NCBI GenBank assembly: GCA_022508325.1
Contig: JAFLVL010000008.1
Location: 3,585 to 36,908, forward strand
Length of the DNA stretch: 33,324 nt
Reading direction: 5' to 3'
From: Clostridiales bacterium
GTDB taxonomy: Bacteria > Bacillota > Clostridia > Christensenellales > CAG-314
Both the position numbers and the translations under genes were made by a program. The notes beneath the pieces were generated by a model, which saw only the letters and a list, made by a program, of their open reading frames with translations, searched no databases and was not told the origin of the DNA. This document shows, piece after piece, positions 17,545-26,900 of this stretch (position 1 is its first letter; the number at the start of each line of letters is the position of its first letter).

Positions 17545-19179
17545 TCATGCGTCTGACTGCTCATCGTTACTGTCTTTTGGCAGAATGACGCGTTGGGAGA
17601 GTAGCCGCTTGATTAGTATATAGAGAAACAGTACGCCTACAGCCACAGCCACAGCCAAAACCGTCCATCCCAGCAGTGGCAAAGCGGTAGTTCCTGCCGA
17701 GCGGGCGTAATTCCAGGTGGTTATCACAGCCTTGTTTTTGCTACCGAAATCACGCATAACGCCTAGGCTATCGATATTGCGGTCGTTCGACGAATTCAAT
17801 TCCGCACTAAGGAAAGGATAGCGCCAGTTGCTGCCGTCAATATCATCTATGCCATCGAAGAAGTACTCGACAAACTCCTCCCAGCTTGCGTAGTCGCACT
17901 CTTCAACCGTTAGTGAGTTGCCGCTCTCGTCCACTACGTCCCAATACTCGGGGTCATACACGAGATACCCCTCCGAAAGCACCGAGCGCGCTTCGTCGCT
18001 ATTCTGCAGGACGTCCGGTCTAATTGCAGGCGTGTAGCCTATCTCCATAAAGTTCTCCGCGGCGGATTCGGGGGTATTGAGGAAGTTGATAAACAGCTTG
18101 ATTGCCGTCAGATGAGTTGGGTTGTAGGTTTTGGGCACTACCCAACCGTCGAACCAAATATTACCCGTACTGTGCGGCACGTAATACGCCAATTCATAGT
18201 CGCCGTCTTCACCAAGCTCATCGTCCCAGCTCTCCTCAACGGCATAAAGTGCGTCTCCGCTCCAAGCAAGGTCCACTATCGCGTTGCCTTGAAGCAGGTC
18301 GTCCTTGCCGAAGTCCACTTCGTAACCGAATAGCTGCTGTTTTTGCTCGCTGAGCACGTCGCGCACAATCTCCAACAGTTGGTCGTCCACGGCGTTTATC
18401 AGCTCTCCCGCCGAAAGGTCGGTGTACAACACTCCGTCATCATTTCTCAGACCGTCGAGCTTACCGCTTTCCAACATATAGAAAATCGTTGCGGCATAGC
18501 TGTCGCGGATACTGTCCTTCATCAGAATGTTGCCTGTGAGCCCCTCTGAAAGCAAATTGCCACTGCCGTCGTCGTTGAACAAAATACCCCAGTTAGCGTT
18601 GTTCATAATGTCGGCGTCGTAGATACCCAGCTCTTCGAAAGCGTACTTGTTGTACAGAATACCAAGCGTACCGTACATATACGGAACAAAATAGTTCACC
18701 ATGCTAACCGTTTCGCCGGTCTCACCAATTACAAGGTTGCCGAAAGCGTCGGAAACCTTATCGATAATACCTTCTTCAATGTTGCCGCTGTTGTGTACAT
18801 ATCCTGTAACAGCACTACCAAAGCTTGCAGTATACGCTTCTTTGTCAAAATAGTTAAGCGGCACGAGCATATTGCTCTCAATCAGCTTTTGAATAGCATA
18901 TTCGCTGGGGCACACTACGTCGACGTTGCTGTCGCCTTGGGTTAAACGCGTAAGCATGGTTTCGTTAGTGTCAAAGGTGACGTAGGTTATATCGATATCT
19001 CTGCCTGTCACCTCTTTGTAGTACGTCTTGAAGTCGTCCTCGTAGTCGTAGATATAATCCGCCCAGTTGTATACCACAAGTTGGTCGGTAGTATCGCCGT
19101 TATTTACACACGCGGCAAATGCGGTCAACAAGAAGCAAAGTAGCAAAACGTAGGACACCACCGATAAAAACTTCTTCAT
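17545..19179 (-). CDS. potD: Spermidine/putrescine-binding lipoprotein PotD with C-terminal TM segment
   Basis: Lipobox TAFAAC; LVVYNWADYIYDYE, ACVNNG, DLAWSGDALYAV; C-terminal hydrophobic helix LPLLGWTVLAVAVAVGVLFLYILIKRLL. Confidence 0.9.
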   Translation of the reverse strand: MKKFLSVVSYVLLLCFLLTAFAACVNNGDTTDQLVVYNWADYIYDYEDDFKTYYKEVTGRDIDITYVTFDTNETMLTRLTQGDSNVDVVCPSEYAIQKLIESNMLVPLNYFDKEAYTASFGSAVTGYVHNSGNIEEGIIDKVSDAFGNLVIGETGETVSMVNYFVPYMYGTLGILYNKYAFEELGIYDADIMNNANWGILFNDDGSGNLLSEGLTGNILMKDSIRDSYAATIFYMLESGKLDGLRNDDGVLYTDLSAGELINAVDDQLLEIVRDVLSEQKQQLFGYEVDFGKDDLLQGNAIVDLAWSGDALYAVEESWDDELGEDGDYELAYYVPHSTGNIWFDGWVVPKTYNPTHLTAIKLFINFLNTPESAAENFMEIGYTPAIRPDVLQNSDEARSVLSEGYLVYDPEYWDVVDESGNSLTVEECDYASWEEFVEYFFDGIDDIDGSNWRYPFLSAELNSSNDRNIDSLGVMRDFGSKNKAVITTWNYARSAGTTALPLLGWTVLAVAVAVGVLFLYILIKRLLSQRVILPKDSNDEQSDA

Positions 19180-19994
19180 CTTTTGTCCTCCTTTGCGCCG
19201 TTTCTCTTTATGTTGACAAGCAACAGCAGGGTGAACATCACCACGAAGAAAATCGAGAATACTGCAAACCAGAATGGTTCAAGACTCTTTACGCGAGCGT
19301 CCTCATAGATATAGGTAGACAGCGTCTCAATGCCTGTGTCGCCCTTGTTGAATTGCGTGATAACGAAGTCGTCGAGAGACAAGGTGAACGCCATAGCAAA
19401 TCCCGACACAATACCCGGCATAATGTAGGGGAAAACGACCTTAATCATCGCCGAGAACGGATTTGAACCTAGGTCAAGTGCCGCCTCGTACATATTGGGG
19501 TCCATCTTCTGTAACCGTGGCAGAATAGACAACACCACGTAAGGCGTGCAGAACGCAACGTGACTGATAATCAGCCGAGTCATACCCTGCGGGAAAATAA
19601 AGCTGAACACCGCGAAGAATACCATAAGAGACACTGCCATGACAATCTCGCTGTTAATCATGGGCAGTTGGTTAACAGTCAAGGTCACTTTCTTGACACG
19701 GCGACCCAGCGCGAAAATGCCAATTGTTGCGAACGCGCCGAAAACCGTCGAAATTACACTTGCAGAAAGGGCAAGTATTGCGGTAAATTTCAACGCCGAC
19801 AGCAATCCTGCATTCTTGTCGGGGTCAAATAGCGCTGCGTACGAGTCAAAGGAAAAGCCGTTCTTGAAACTGAAATAGCTGTTGCCGGAGAAGCTGAATA
19901 TGATTATCAAAAAGATTGGCAGATACAGTAAAGCTAGCACCAACCCCAAATAACCGTCGGCAAAAATGCGCGCGATGAGATTCTTTCTTTTCAT
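19176..19994 (-). CDS. potC: Spermidine/putrescine ABC transporter permease PotC
   Basis: BPD permease; EAALDLGSNPFSAMIKVVFPYIMPGIVSGFAMAFTLSLDDFVI. Confidence 0.9.
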   Translation of the reverse strand: MKRKNLIARIFADGYLGLVLALLYLPIFLIIIFSFSGNSYFSFKNGFSFDSYAALFDPDKNAGLLSALKFTAILALSASVISTVFGAFATIGIFALGRRVKKVTLTVNQLPMINSEIVMAVSLMVFFAVFSFIFPQGMTRLIISHVAFCTPYVVLSILPRLQKMDPNMYEAALDLGSNPFSAMIKVVFPYIMPGIVSGFAMAFTLSLDDFVITQFNKGDTGIETLSTYIYEDARVKSLEPFWFAVFSIFFVVMFTLLLLVNIKRNGAKEDKR

Positions 19995-20791
19995 AATACG
20001 CTACTCACCTCCTCATCTTTGCTCGTCAGGCTCGTGATGACGTTAGCCACAATGACTAGCACCAGCATCACAAGGCTCATGACGCTACCCACGCCGAAGC
20101 TGTTGGTTGTTTTGGAAAAGTGCATATTTATCGCATCGCCAAAGAGGAAAATTTTGCTACTTGACAAAATCTCCGAAATGGCAAACGTCGAGATTGCAGG
20201 AATGAAGGTCATGGTAATTCCGCTCACGATGCCCGGCATAGAGAGTGGAATAATAGTCTTTCGTAGCACCGTCAGCTTGTCCGCGCCAAGGTCCTCGGCG
20301 GCTTCGATATAACTGTGGTCGATAGAAACAAGCGTCGTATGCAGTGGCAATATCATATACGGCAGATAGTTGTACACCATGCCGAACAGCACCGTGCCCA
20401 TGCCCAGCTTTACGCCAATAGCCATAAATATCGCCTTGGTGGAAAGAGTACGAATGAGGAAATTGACCCACATGGGCAATATGAACAACAGCACGAATAC
20501 CTTGCTTGAGGCGTGGTACTTGGCGAGTAAATACGCGCAAGGGTAGCCTATCACAAGGCAAATAAGTGTCGTCACCGCGCCGATTATCAGCGAATTGCCG
20601 AGCACCGTCAAGCCTCCGCCCGCGTCACTGAAGAATTCCGCAAAGTTGGCCAGCGTCAGTCCGCCGTCGTCGCCTAGAAATGCGTTAATGAGAATGATTA
20701 CCAGAGGCACCACCACGAACAGCAACAAAAACAGCATATAGGGGTAGGCTAGCGCCTTACGTGAAAAACGAAACTTAAACTTCTTCTTCAT
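19991..20791 (-). CDS. potB: Spermidine/putrescine ABC transporter permease PotB
   Basis: EAAEDLGADKLTVLRKTIIPLSMPGIVSGITMTFIPAISTFAI; overlaps potA and potC. Confidence 0.9.
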   Translation of the reverse strand: MKKKFKFRFSRKALAYPYMLFLLLFVVVPLVIILINAFLGDDGGLTLANFAEFFSDAGGGLTVLGNSLIIGAVTTLICLVIGYPCAYLLAKYHASSKVFVLLFILPMWVNFLIRTLSTKAIFMAIGVKLGMGTVLFGMVYNYLPYMILPLHTTLVSIDHSYIEAAEDLGADKLTVLRKTIIPLSMPGIVSGITMTFIPAISTFAISEILSSSKIFLFGDAINMHFSKTTNSFGVGSVMSLVMLVLVIVANVITSLTSKDEEVSSVL

Positions 20792-22232
20792 CTTTCACCT
20801 CCTCTACAATCAGCTTGTCGGGAGCAATCTTAATTCCCACGCGGTCGTTAATGGACCATTCGTAATCGGAATCTACAAAAAAGTCGTAGTAAGTGTCGGT
20901 ACGCACTATGCACTGCCAATAGCTGCCCTTGTATATAGTCGAGATGATGGTTGCGCCAATGATGCCGTCCTCTTCGTCGTCGGTCAACTCCACGTCGTCA
21001 AAGTCGACGGATACGCGCACCTTAGTGCCTTCGGGAAGGTTGCTTACGCACTCGAATCTGCCGTCGCAGAATTCCACGACGTTCTCTTCGTACATCTCGC
21101 CGTCGATTGTGTTGATAAGGCGGGACTTGTGCATAATGTGGAAGTCAAATGGCTTGATATACAGACCAATCTTGTCGCCTGCGTTGACTTCAACGTTGTC
21201 GTGGATTATCAGCTCGTTGCGCTCCTCGCCGTAGGTCAAGGCAGTCACCTGGTAATGGTCGCCCTTGAACACGCACGTCAATACGTCAGCCTCTACCAAA
21301 CACTGCTTGTCGGTGAGCGAAACTATGTGAATATCCTCGGGACGAATGATTACGTCGATAGGCTCGTCGTGTTTAAATCCCGAGTCCACGCACTCGAATT
21401 TATGCCCGGAAATATCGACGCAAAAATCCTTCACCATCGTGCCCGATAAAATATTCGACTCGCCTATAAAGTCGGCTACAAAGGCATTTGCGGGCTCGTC
21501 GTAGACTTTTGTGGGCGTTCCTATCTGCTGAATTTCACCGTCTTTCATTACGACGATGGTATCGGACATGGTCAACGCTTCTTCTTGGTCGTGGGTGACG
21601 TAGACGAAGGTTATGCCCAGTTGCTTGTGCATTTGCATAAGCTCCAACTGCATGTCCTTGCGCATTTTGAGGTCGAGCGCTCCGAGAGGCTCGTCAAGCA
21701 ATAATACCTGCGGTTCGTTGACAAGCGCGCGGGCAATGGCTACGCGTTGCATCTGTCCGCCCGATAGCGAATTGACAGAACGGTGACCGTAGTCTTCAAG
21801 GTCCACCATTCGTAGCGCGTTATTCACCTTGTCGGAAATTTCCACCTTTGTCAAGTGGCGCATTTTCTGTACGCGGTTGCCCTTCTTGTCCGTCACAGGC
21901 TCGCCGTCGGGTATCAGCTTCATTTTGAGACCGAAGGCAATGTTATTGAACACGTTCAGGTGCGGAAACAACGCGTATCTTTGAAATACCGTGTTGATAT
22001 TGCGCTTGTGCGGAGGCAGGGTGGTAATGTCAGCGCCGTTGAAAAGAATCGTGCCGCTGGTGGGCTGTTCGAATCCCGCAATCATGCGTAGCGTCGTAGT
22101 CTTGCCACAGCCGGACGGTCCAAGCAAAGTGACGAATTCACCGCGCTTGATGGTCAGCGACAGGTTCTTCACTACCGGCTTGTCGCTGTACGATTTGTTA
22201 ACGTTTCTAATCTCGATAATCTTGTCGTCCAT
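20775..22232 (-). CDS. potA: Spermidine/putrescine ABC transporter ATP-binding protein PotA
   Basis: LLGPSGCGKTTTLRMIAGFE, LSGGQMQRVAIARALV, LLLDEPLGALD, THDQEEALT. Start at 22232 behind AGGAGGT. Confidence 0.93.
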   Translation of the reverse strand: MDDKIIEIRNVNKSYSDKPVVKNLSLTIKRGEFVTLLGPSGCGKTTTLRMIAGFEQPTSGTILFNGADITTLPPHKRNINTVFQRYALFPHLNVFNNIAFGLKMKLIPDGEPVTDKKGNRVQKMRHLTKVEISDKVNNALRMVDLEDYGHRSVNSLSGGQMQRVAIARALVNEPQVLLLDEPLGALDLKMRKDMQLELMQMHKQLGITFVYVTHDQEEALTMSDTIVVMKDGEIQQIGTPTKVYDEPANAFVADFIGESNILSGTMVKDFCVDISGHKFECVDSGFKHDEPIDVIIRPEDIHIVSLTDKQCLVEADVLTCVFKGDHYQVTALTYGEERNELIIHDNVEVNAGDKIGLYIKPFDFHIMHKSRLINTIDGEMYEENVVEFCDGRFECVSNLPEGTKVRVSVDFDDVELTDDEEDGIIGATIISTIYKGSYWQCIVRTDTYYDFFVDSDYEWSINDRVGIKIAPDKLIVEEVKDEEEV

Positions 22233-22377
22233 GGCTAGACCTCCTATGTGCAAAAAAAATCACCCACAGACAAATAAATTGTTTACAGTACTGCCGCATT
22301 TCACGACGCAAGCATGAGCCGAATTGACTACTCTTGCATATACGATAAAGAATTTGTTTGCCTTGGGCAACGCTAAA

Positions 22378-22406
22378 AGTATATATGATATGTCGAGTTA
22401 TGTCAA
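22378..22406 (-). promoter_or_regulatory. Promoter of the pot operon
   Basis: Minus strand TTGACA-17-TATACT. Confidence 0.72.
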
Positions 22407-22467
22407 TTATTTTGTAGTATTTTTCTCAATATACGTCAAAAACTGAAAAAAAGCTATCGACACAATA

Positions 22468-22494
22468 AAAAAGCCCTCCCTATGTGCGGGAGGG
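22468..22494 (-). terminator. Terminator downstream of the galactokinase gene
   Basis: Minus strand CCCTCCC-GCACATA-GGGAGGG then CTTTTTT. Confidence 0.8.
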
Positions 22495-22500
22495 TTGTCA

Positions 22501-23718
22501 TTACAGCACCGTTGCGCCCGAATGGCGAATGAGCAGGGGGAGAATATTCTTCTCGCCGTAGGTTTGGCGTATCTTTTCGATAAATTGGGCTGCATATTGC
22601 GTAGGAACTACGCAAAGTACCGTGCCTGCGAAACCGCCACCGTGTACGCGCGCGCCGCACGGACAAATGCTCCTCGCAAGCTTTATCGCGTCGCTTATAG
22701 CCGTGTCGGTCTCGTCCACCGCACAATTTTGCAGTTGGTAGAGGCTACTGTCTCCCGACTCGTTAATCAATTTTATCAAAGTGTCAACGTCACCGCTCAA
22801 AAGAGCACGCTCACATTGGCTCACACGTCGGTTTTCTTCGAAAAAGTGCTTGGCGCGCAATGCGGGACGTTGCCCAACTTTTGCACAAACCTCGTCATAT
22901 TGGTTGAAAAAGGCGTTCTCGTCCACTTCTATCAAGCGAGATTTGCCAAAATACTGCGCAACGGCATACATTTCGGCGGGAATTTCCGCATAAAGGTGGG
23001 AAAGTCCCGAATGTGACAGTCCTGTGTCAATCAAAACGAGTTGAAAAGCGTCATTTGCCACTTTCAGCCGCTCAAAAGTCAAATCATTAGCAAAATCCAG
23101 CTTTACAAGACCACCGACAGCCACTACGCTCTGATCGAGCAGTCCGCAAGGCTTGTTGAAGAACTCATTTTCGGCGAATTGCCCCGCTTTGCTCAAAGTT
23201 TCCGGCGAAATCGCTCCGTCGTTAAAACAATGATTGACGATTGAGCCGACAGCTAGTTCAAATGCCGCGCTAGAGGACACTCCTGCGCCACTCGGCACGG
23301 TAGACACCGTGTACGCGTCGAAGCCACCAATTCTGTAGCCCGCGTTTTTGAGGTAGGTAAGCACGCCCTTGACAAGTCCCGCGCTGCCGACAGGCTTTGC
23401 GTCGTCGTCAATGTTGATGCGAATGGGATTGCGGTCCTCTCCGAGAATACGCACTACGCTCGTGTCGGTAGGACGGAATGCCGCCACAATGTCGAGGTTA
23501 ATAGCAGAGCCTAGCACCACACCGCCGTTGTGGTCCAGGTGATTTCCGACGAATTCCACTCTGCCGCTTGACGAGCAGAAATATGCGTAGTCATAGCCGA
23601 AGCTCCGCTTAAATTCGCAAATAGCTTGCTCAAAGCGCTCAACGTCGCTGATATTGCGTCTGCCGTAAAGGTCATGCAGGTGTGGAATAATTTGTTGTGA
23701 GTAGTAAAACTTTTGCAT
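22501..23718 (-). CDS. galK: Galactokinase family protein (GHMP kinase)
   Basis: SGRVEFVGNHLDHNGGVVLGSAINLD, TVPSGAGVSSSAAFELAVG, GLLDQ, ARVHGGGFAGTVLCVV. Start at 23718 (MQKFYYSQQ). Confidence 0.82.
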   Translation of the reverse strand: MQKFYYSQQIIPHLHDLYGRRNISDVERFEQAICEFKRSFGYDYAYFCSSSGRVEFVGNHLDHNGGVVLGSAINLDIVAAFRPTDTSVVRILGEDRNPIRINIDDDAKPVGSAGLVKGVLTYLKNAGYRIGGFDAYTVSTVPSGAGVSSSAAFELAVGSIVNHCFNDGAISPETLSKAGQFAENEFFNKPCGLLDQSVVAVGGLVKLDFANDLTFERLKVANDAFQLVLIDTGLSHSGLSHLYAEIPAEMYAVAQYFGKSRLIEVDENAFFNQYDEVCAKVGQRPALRAKHFFEENRRVSQCERALLSGDVDTLIKLINESGDSSLYQLQNCAVDETDTAISDAIKLARSICPCGARVHGGGFAGTVLCVVPTQYAAQFIEKIRQTYGEKNILPLLIRHSGATVL

Positions 23719-23771
23719 AAAATAGACACTCTCTCCGTTTCGCCAAGAGTAGGCTTGTTCGTACTGTACAT

Positions 23772-23800
23772 ATCTTAGCATACGGCAACGAAAAAATCAA
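23772..23800 (-). promoter_or_regulatory. Promoter of the galactokinase gene
   Basis: Minus strand TTGATT-17-TAAGAT with TGC before the -10 box. Confidence 0.55.
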
Positions 23801-23850
23801 CAAATAAAATTTCAGTTGTCGACAAATTGTAAGCAACTGAAGTATAGGCG

Positions 23851-23887
23851 CAAAAAAAACAAGCAAGGCGAACCTTGCTTGTTTTTT
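23851..23887 (-). terminator. Terminator of the nuclease/ABC transporter operon
   Basis: AACAAGCAAGG-CGAA-CCTTGCTTGTT flanked by A and T runs; could act in both directions. Confidence 0.85.
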
Positions 23888-23917
23888 TAGTTTTAATTGC
23901 TTCTAGCCGAGTAAGTT

Positions 23918-26900
23918 TTATCCTCTGAATTCAATTGTGCTGATAGTCACAAATTGGTTACTAGAACCAGCTGTAACATTAAACACTATTTGATAGTAGC
24001 AATTAGTCCATCCTTGCTCACTAGTTACAGTTGCAGTACCATTAGCTTCGTGAGTCAGTGTTTGGGTGAAAATAGGCTCTGCGCCTTCTACTGTGGGATC
24101 AGAACTATAAACTTTAAGTGTAACAGAATTTACAGTTACTGTGGCAGCACCAAAATTAACAACAATCTTAGTAATCTTGCCTTCAATAGCGTTCTTACCA
24201 GTAAGTTTTCTGTCTACGCCAGTAAGGTTCTTGCCGCCGAAACGCCACGGCGTTTGATCAGCGTTACCTTCAATGTTCCAAGTGATACCGTCAACTTCAA
24301 CGTCGCAACTACCTGCATAAGCGTTGTTTGAACCTTTCGTGCTTGTGGTCAAAGTATAAACAAGTTTGGTATTGTCGGGAACTTCGGGTTCTTCGGGTTC
24401 TTCAGGTTCTTCAGGTTCTTCAGCTGCGGGAACAGCAAGGACAAACTTCGCTACGAATTGAGAGACGCCTACAGCGGAAGCATTTTCACCGGAAATACGG
24501 AAAGTCTCGCTTGCAGAGATTGTATCGAAAGTTCCGTAAGTTCCAAGATAATAAATCTTTTTGTTTACAGTGAACGTCAATACGCCAGCATCTTTATCCC
24601 ATACCCAAGGTTGAGTGGATTCGTCCACAAGAACTTGACGGTTGCTGCTGTTGAGTTCAAGGAACTTGCCGCCGACTTTAATTGTCCAACCACCGGTTAC
24701 GCGAGCAAGAGTATATGTTGCTGCTTTCGTAATATCTTCGGTTGTTTCTTGGAAGTTAGCAGAGGTGAGTGTTCCTGTTGCATAAAGTGTCTTTTTAAGG
24801 GATGCTTGATACAAACCGAAGACATAAGTGCCTGCTACGGGACGAGCAAGACCGTTTACATCGGTTGTTTCTACCCATTGAGCTACAAATTGAGATACGC
24901 CAACTGCCGAAGCATTGCTGTCAGTAATACGGAATGTCTCACTTGCAGAGATTGTATCGAATGTTCCATAAGTTCCAAGGTAATAAATCTTGCTGTTTAC
25001 AGTGAACGTCATTACGCCTGCATCGCCATTCCAAACCCAAGGTTGTGTGGATGCGTCTACAAGGACTTGACGGTTGCTGCTGTTGAGTTCAAGGAACTTG
25101 TCGCCAACTTTGATGGTCCAGCCACCATCTACTTCTGCAAGCGTGAATGTAGCTGCTTCAGAGATGTCTTCTGTTGTTTCTTGGAAGTTAGCAGAGGTGA
25201 GTGTTCCCTTTCCATAGAGAACTTTGTCAAGAGATACTTGATACAAACCAAGTTTGTATGTGCCTGCTACAGGAGCGGGTGTACCATTAGTTACATTTAC
25301 ATTAAGAGTTAACTCTACCGATTTTGCAGCAAGTTGACCGACTTTAACGGTAGCAACCAAAATAAGTTCGCCACTTGCAGGAGCAGTGATTGTGAGAACG
25401 CCGTCTTTGAGTGATGCCCAATCGGGTTCGCCGTTCTTAACCGACCAAGTGATCTCTACACCGGCATAGCTTGCGCCGATTTCAGTAAGGTCAATGTCGC
25501 CTGCTTTCTCTACGTTCTTCTCAACTGCTGCAATTTCTTTCTCGATGTCTGCAAGAACGTCAGCATCGGATTTCTTTTGAGAGTTGATTACGAAGCATTC
25601 ATAGACTTCGCAGTCGCCCTTGGAGTAGGTAACAACGATTGTACGAGCGTCTTTGAAGGATTGCGGAGTGATATTCAGCTTGCCGTTAGCGAAGTTAGCC
25701 GTTCTCTCTGCGCCACAAACGTGTACGGAGATTGTTACGCCGTCAACTGTGGGCATATTAATTGTCGTGTTGGCAATAACAAGGCTGGGAAGTTTAGCGA
25801 TTTCAGCGTTGACCTTCGTCACTGCTTCTTTGATAGCAACTGCATCAGCATAGGTCTTAGCAGTTCCGCCAATCTTGACGTCGTCTGCCGACAAGGGTTG
25901 AATCTGGAAGCCTTTGTAGTAGCCGAGGATACCTGTTACGTCGATTACGTCGCCAACCTTAACAGTATTCCACAAGCCGTAAAGAGCGTTGTAGGTGTCG
26001 TCGGTTGTTGCTGCCGAATAGTGAAGACCCATATACTTGGAAACGGAAACCGCAATTTCTTGTGAGTCACCGTTCTTCACATAGAACAATACAGCATTGT
26101 TGCCAACTTCGGGAGCATCGGTAAGAACTTTGGAAACTGTCCAACCGGTGAGGCTTACGAAAGTGGATTCGTGATAGAGAACTGAGCTTACACCTGCAAC
26201 AGCGTCGTTGTCGAGAGCGTAAACGTGATCTTTGGGGTTAATCTTCTCAATCTTTTCGTCAACTACGCAGTTACCGTTGGAGTTATTCTCCCACAGACCG
26301 TTGTAGTCCTTGGAGGTTGCGCCGGTGATGGTTACGTGAACGCCGACTTCCATCTTTTCAAGGTCAGCTTCAGTTGCCTTTACTCTGTAGAAATAGTAGC
26401 CGAAGCAGAAATCGTCATCAACAGCATAGAAAGTAGCGTTCTTGTAGCTCATACCAATCTCGTGAATAGCTACGATATAACCGCTGAAATCTACGGGTTG
26501 ATCTGCTTGAGAGTAGATATTGTGAACGCCAGCTACGTGTTCTGCCTGTTCGCCGACGGTCAAGTTGTACTTAACTGTTGCTTTTTCTTCATCTTGACCT
26601 TCTTCATGATAGGTGAACGTAGCCCAGAGTTGAGCTTTCTCGTCTGCGCCTTCGGGAAGAGTCACTTTGCAAGTGTTGCCTTCAACTTTGAGAAGGTGGC
26701 TGTAATCATCGGGTACCGACCAAGTAATCGTAGCGGTTTCTCCTCTGAATTCAAAAGAGGATTGAAGAGGGAAATCGTCACTGACCTTTGCGCCCTTTTG
26801 GGGGAATACAAAGTTGTCAGAGAACTTGTAAACGTCCATGTAGTCAACGGTTACAACGAAGTCCTTGGTATTTTTGCCGCCAAGAGAAACAGTAAGAGTA

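Noticed and set aside
24387-24422. Short regular repeats considered as a CRISPR array
   Set aside because: Contiguous 9-bp in-frame units without spacers inside a CDS; no cas genes in the window.
24458-25312. 284-aa plus-strand ORF with internal repeats
   Set aside because: It is the reverse of the duplicated lipoprotein domains; the repeat comes from the sense gene.
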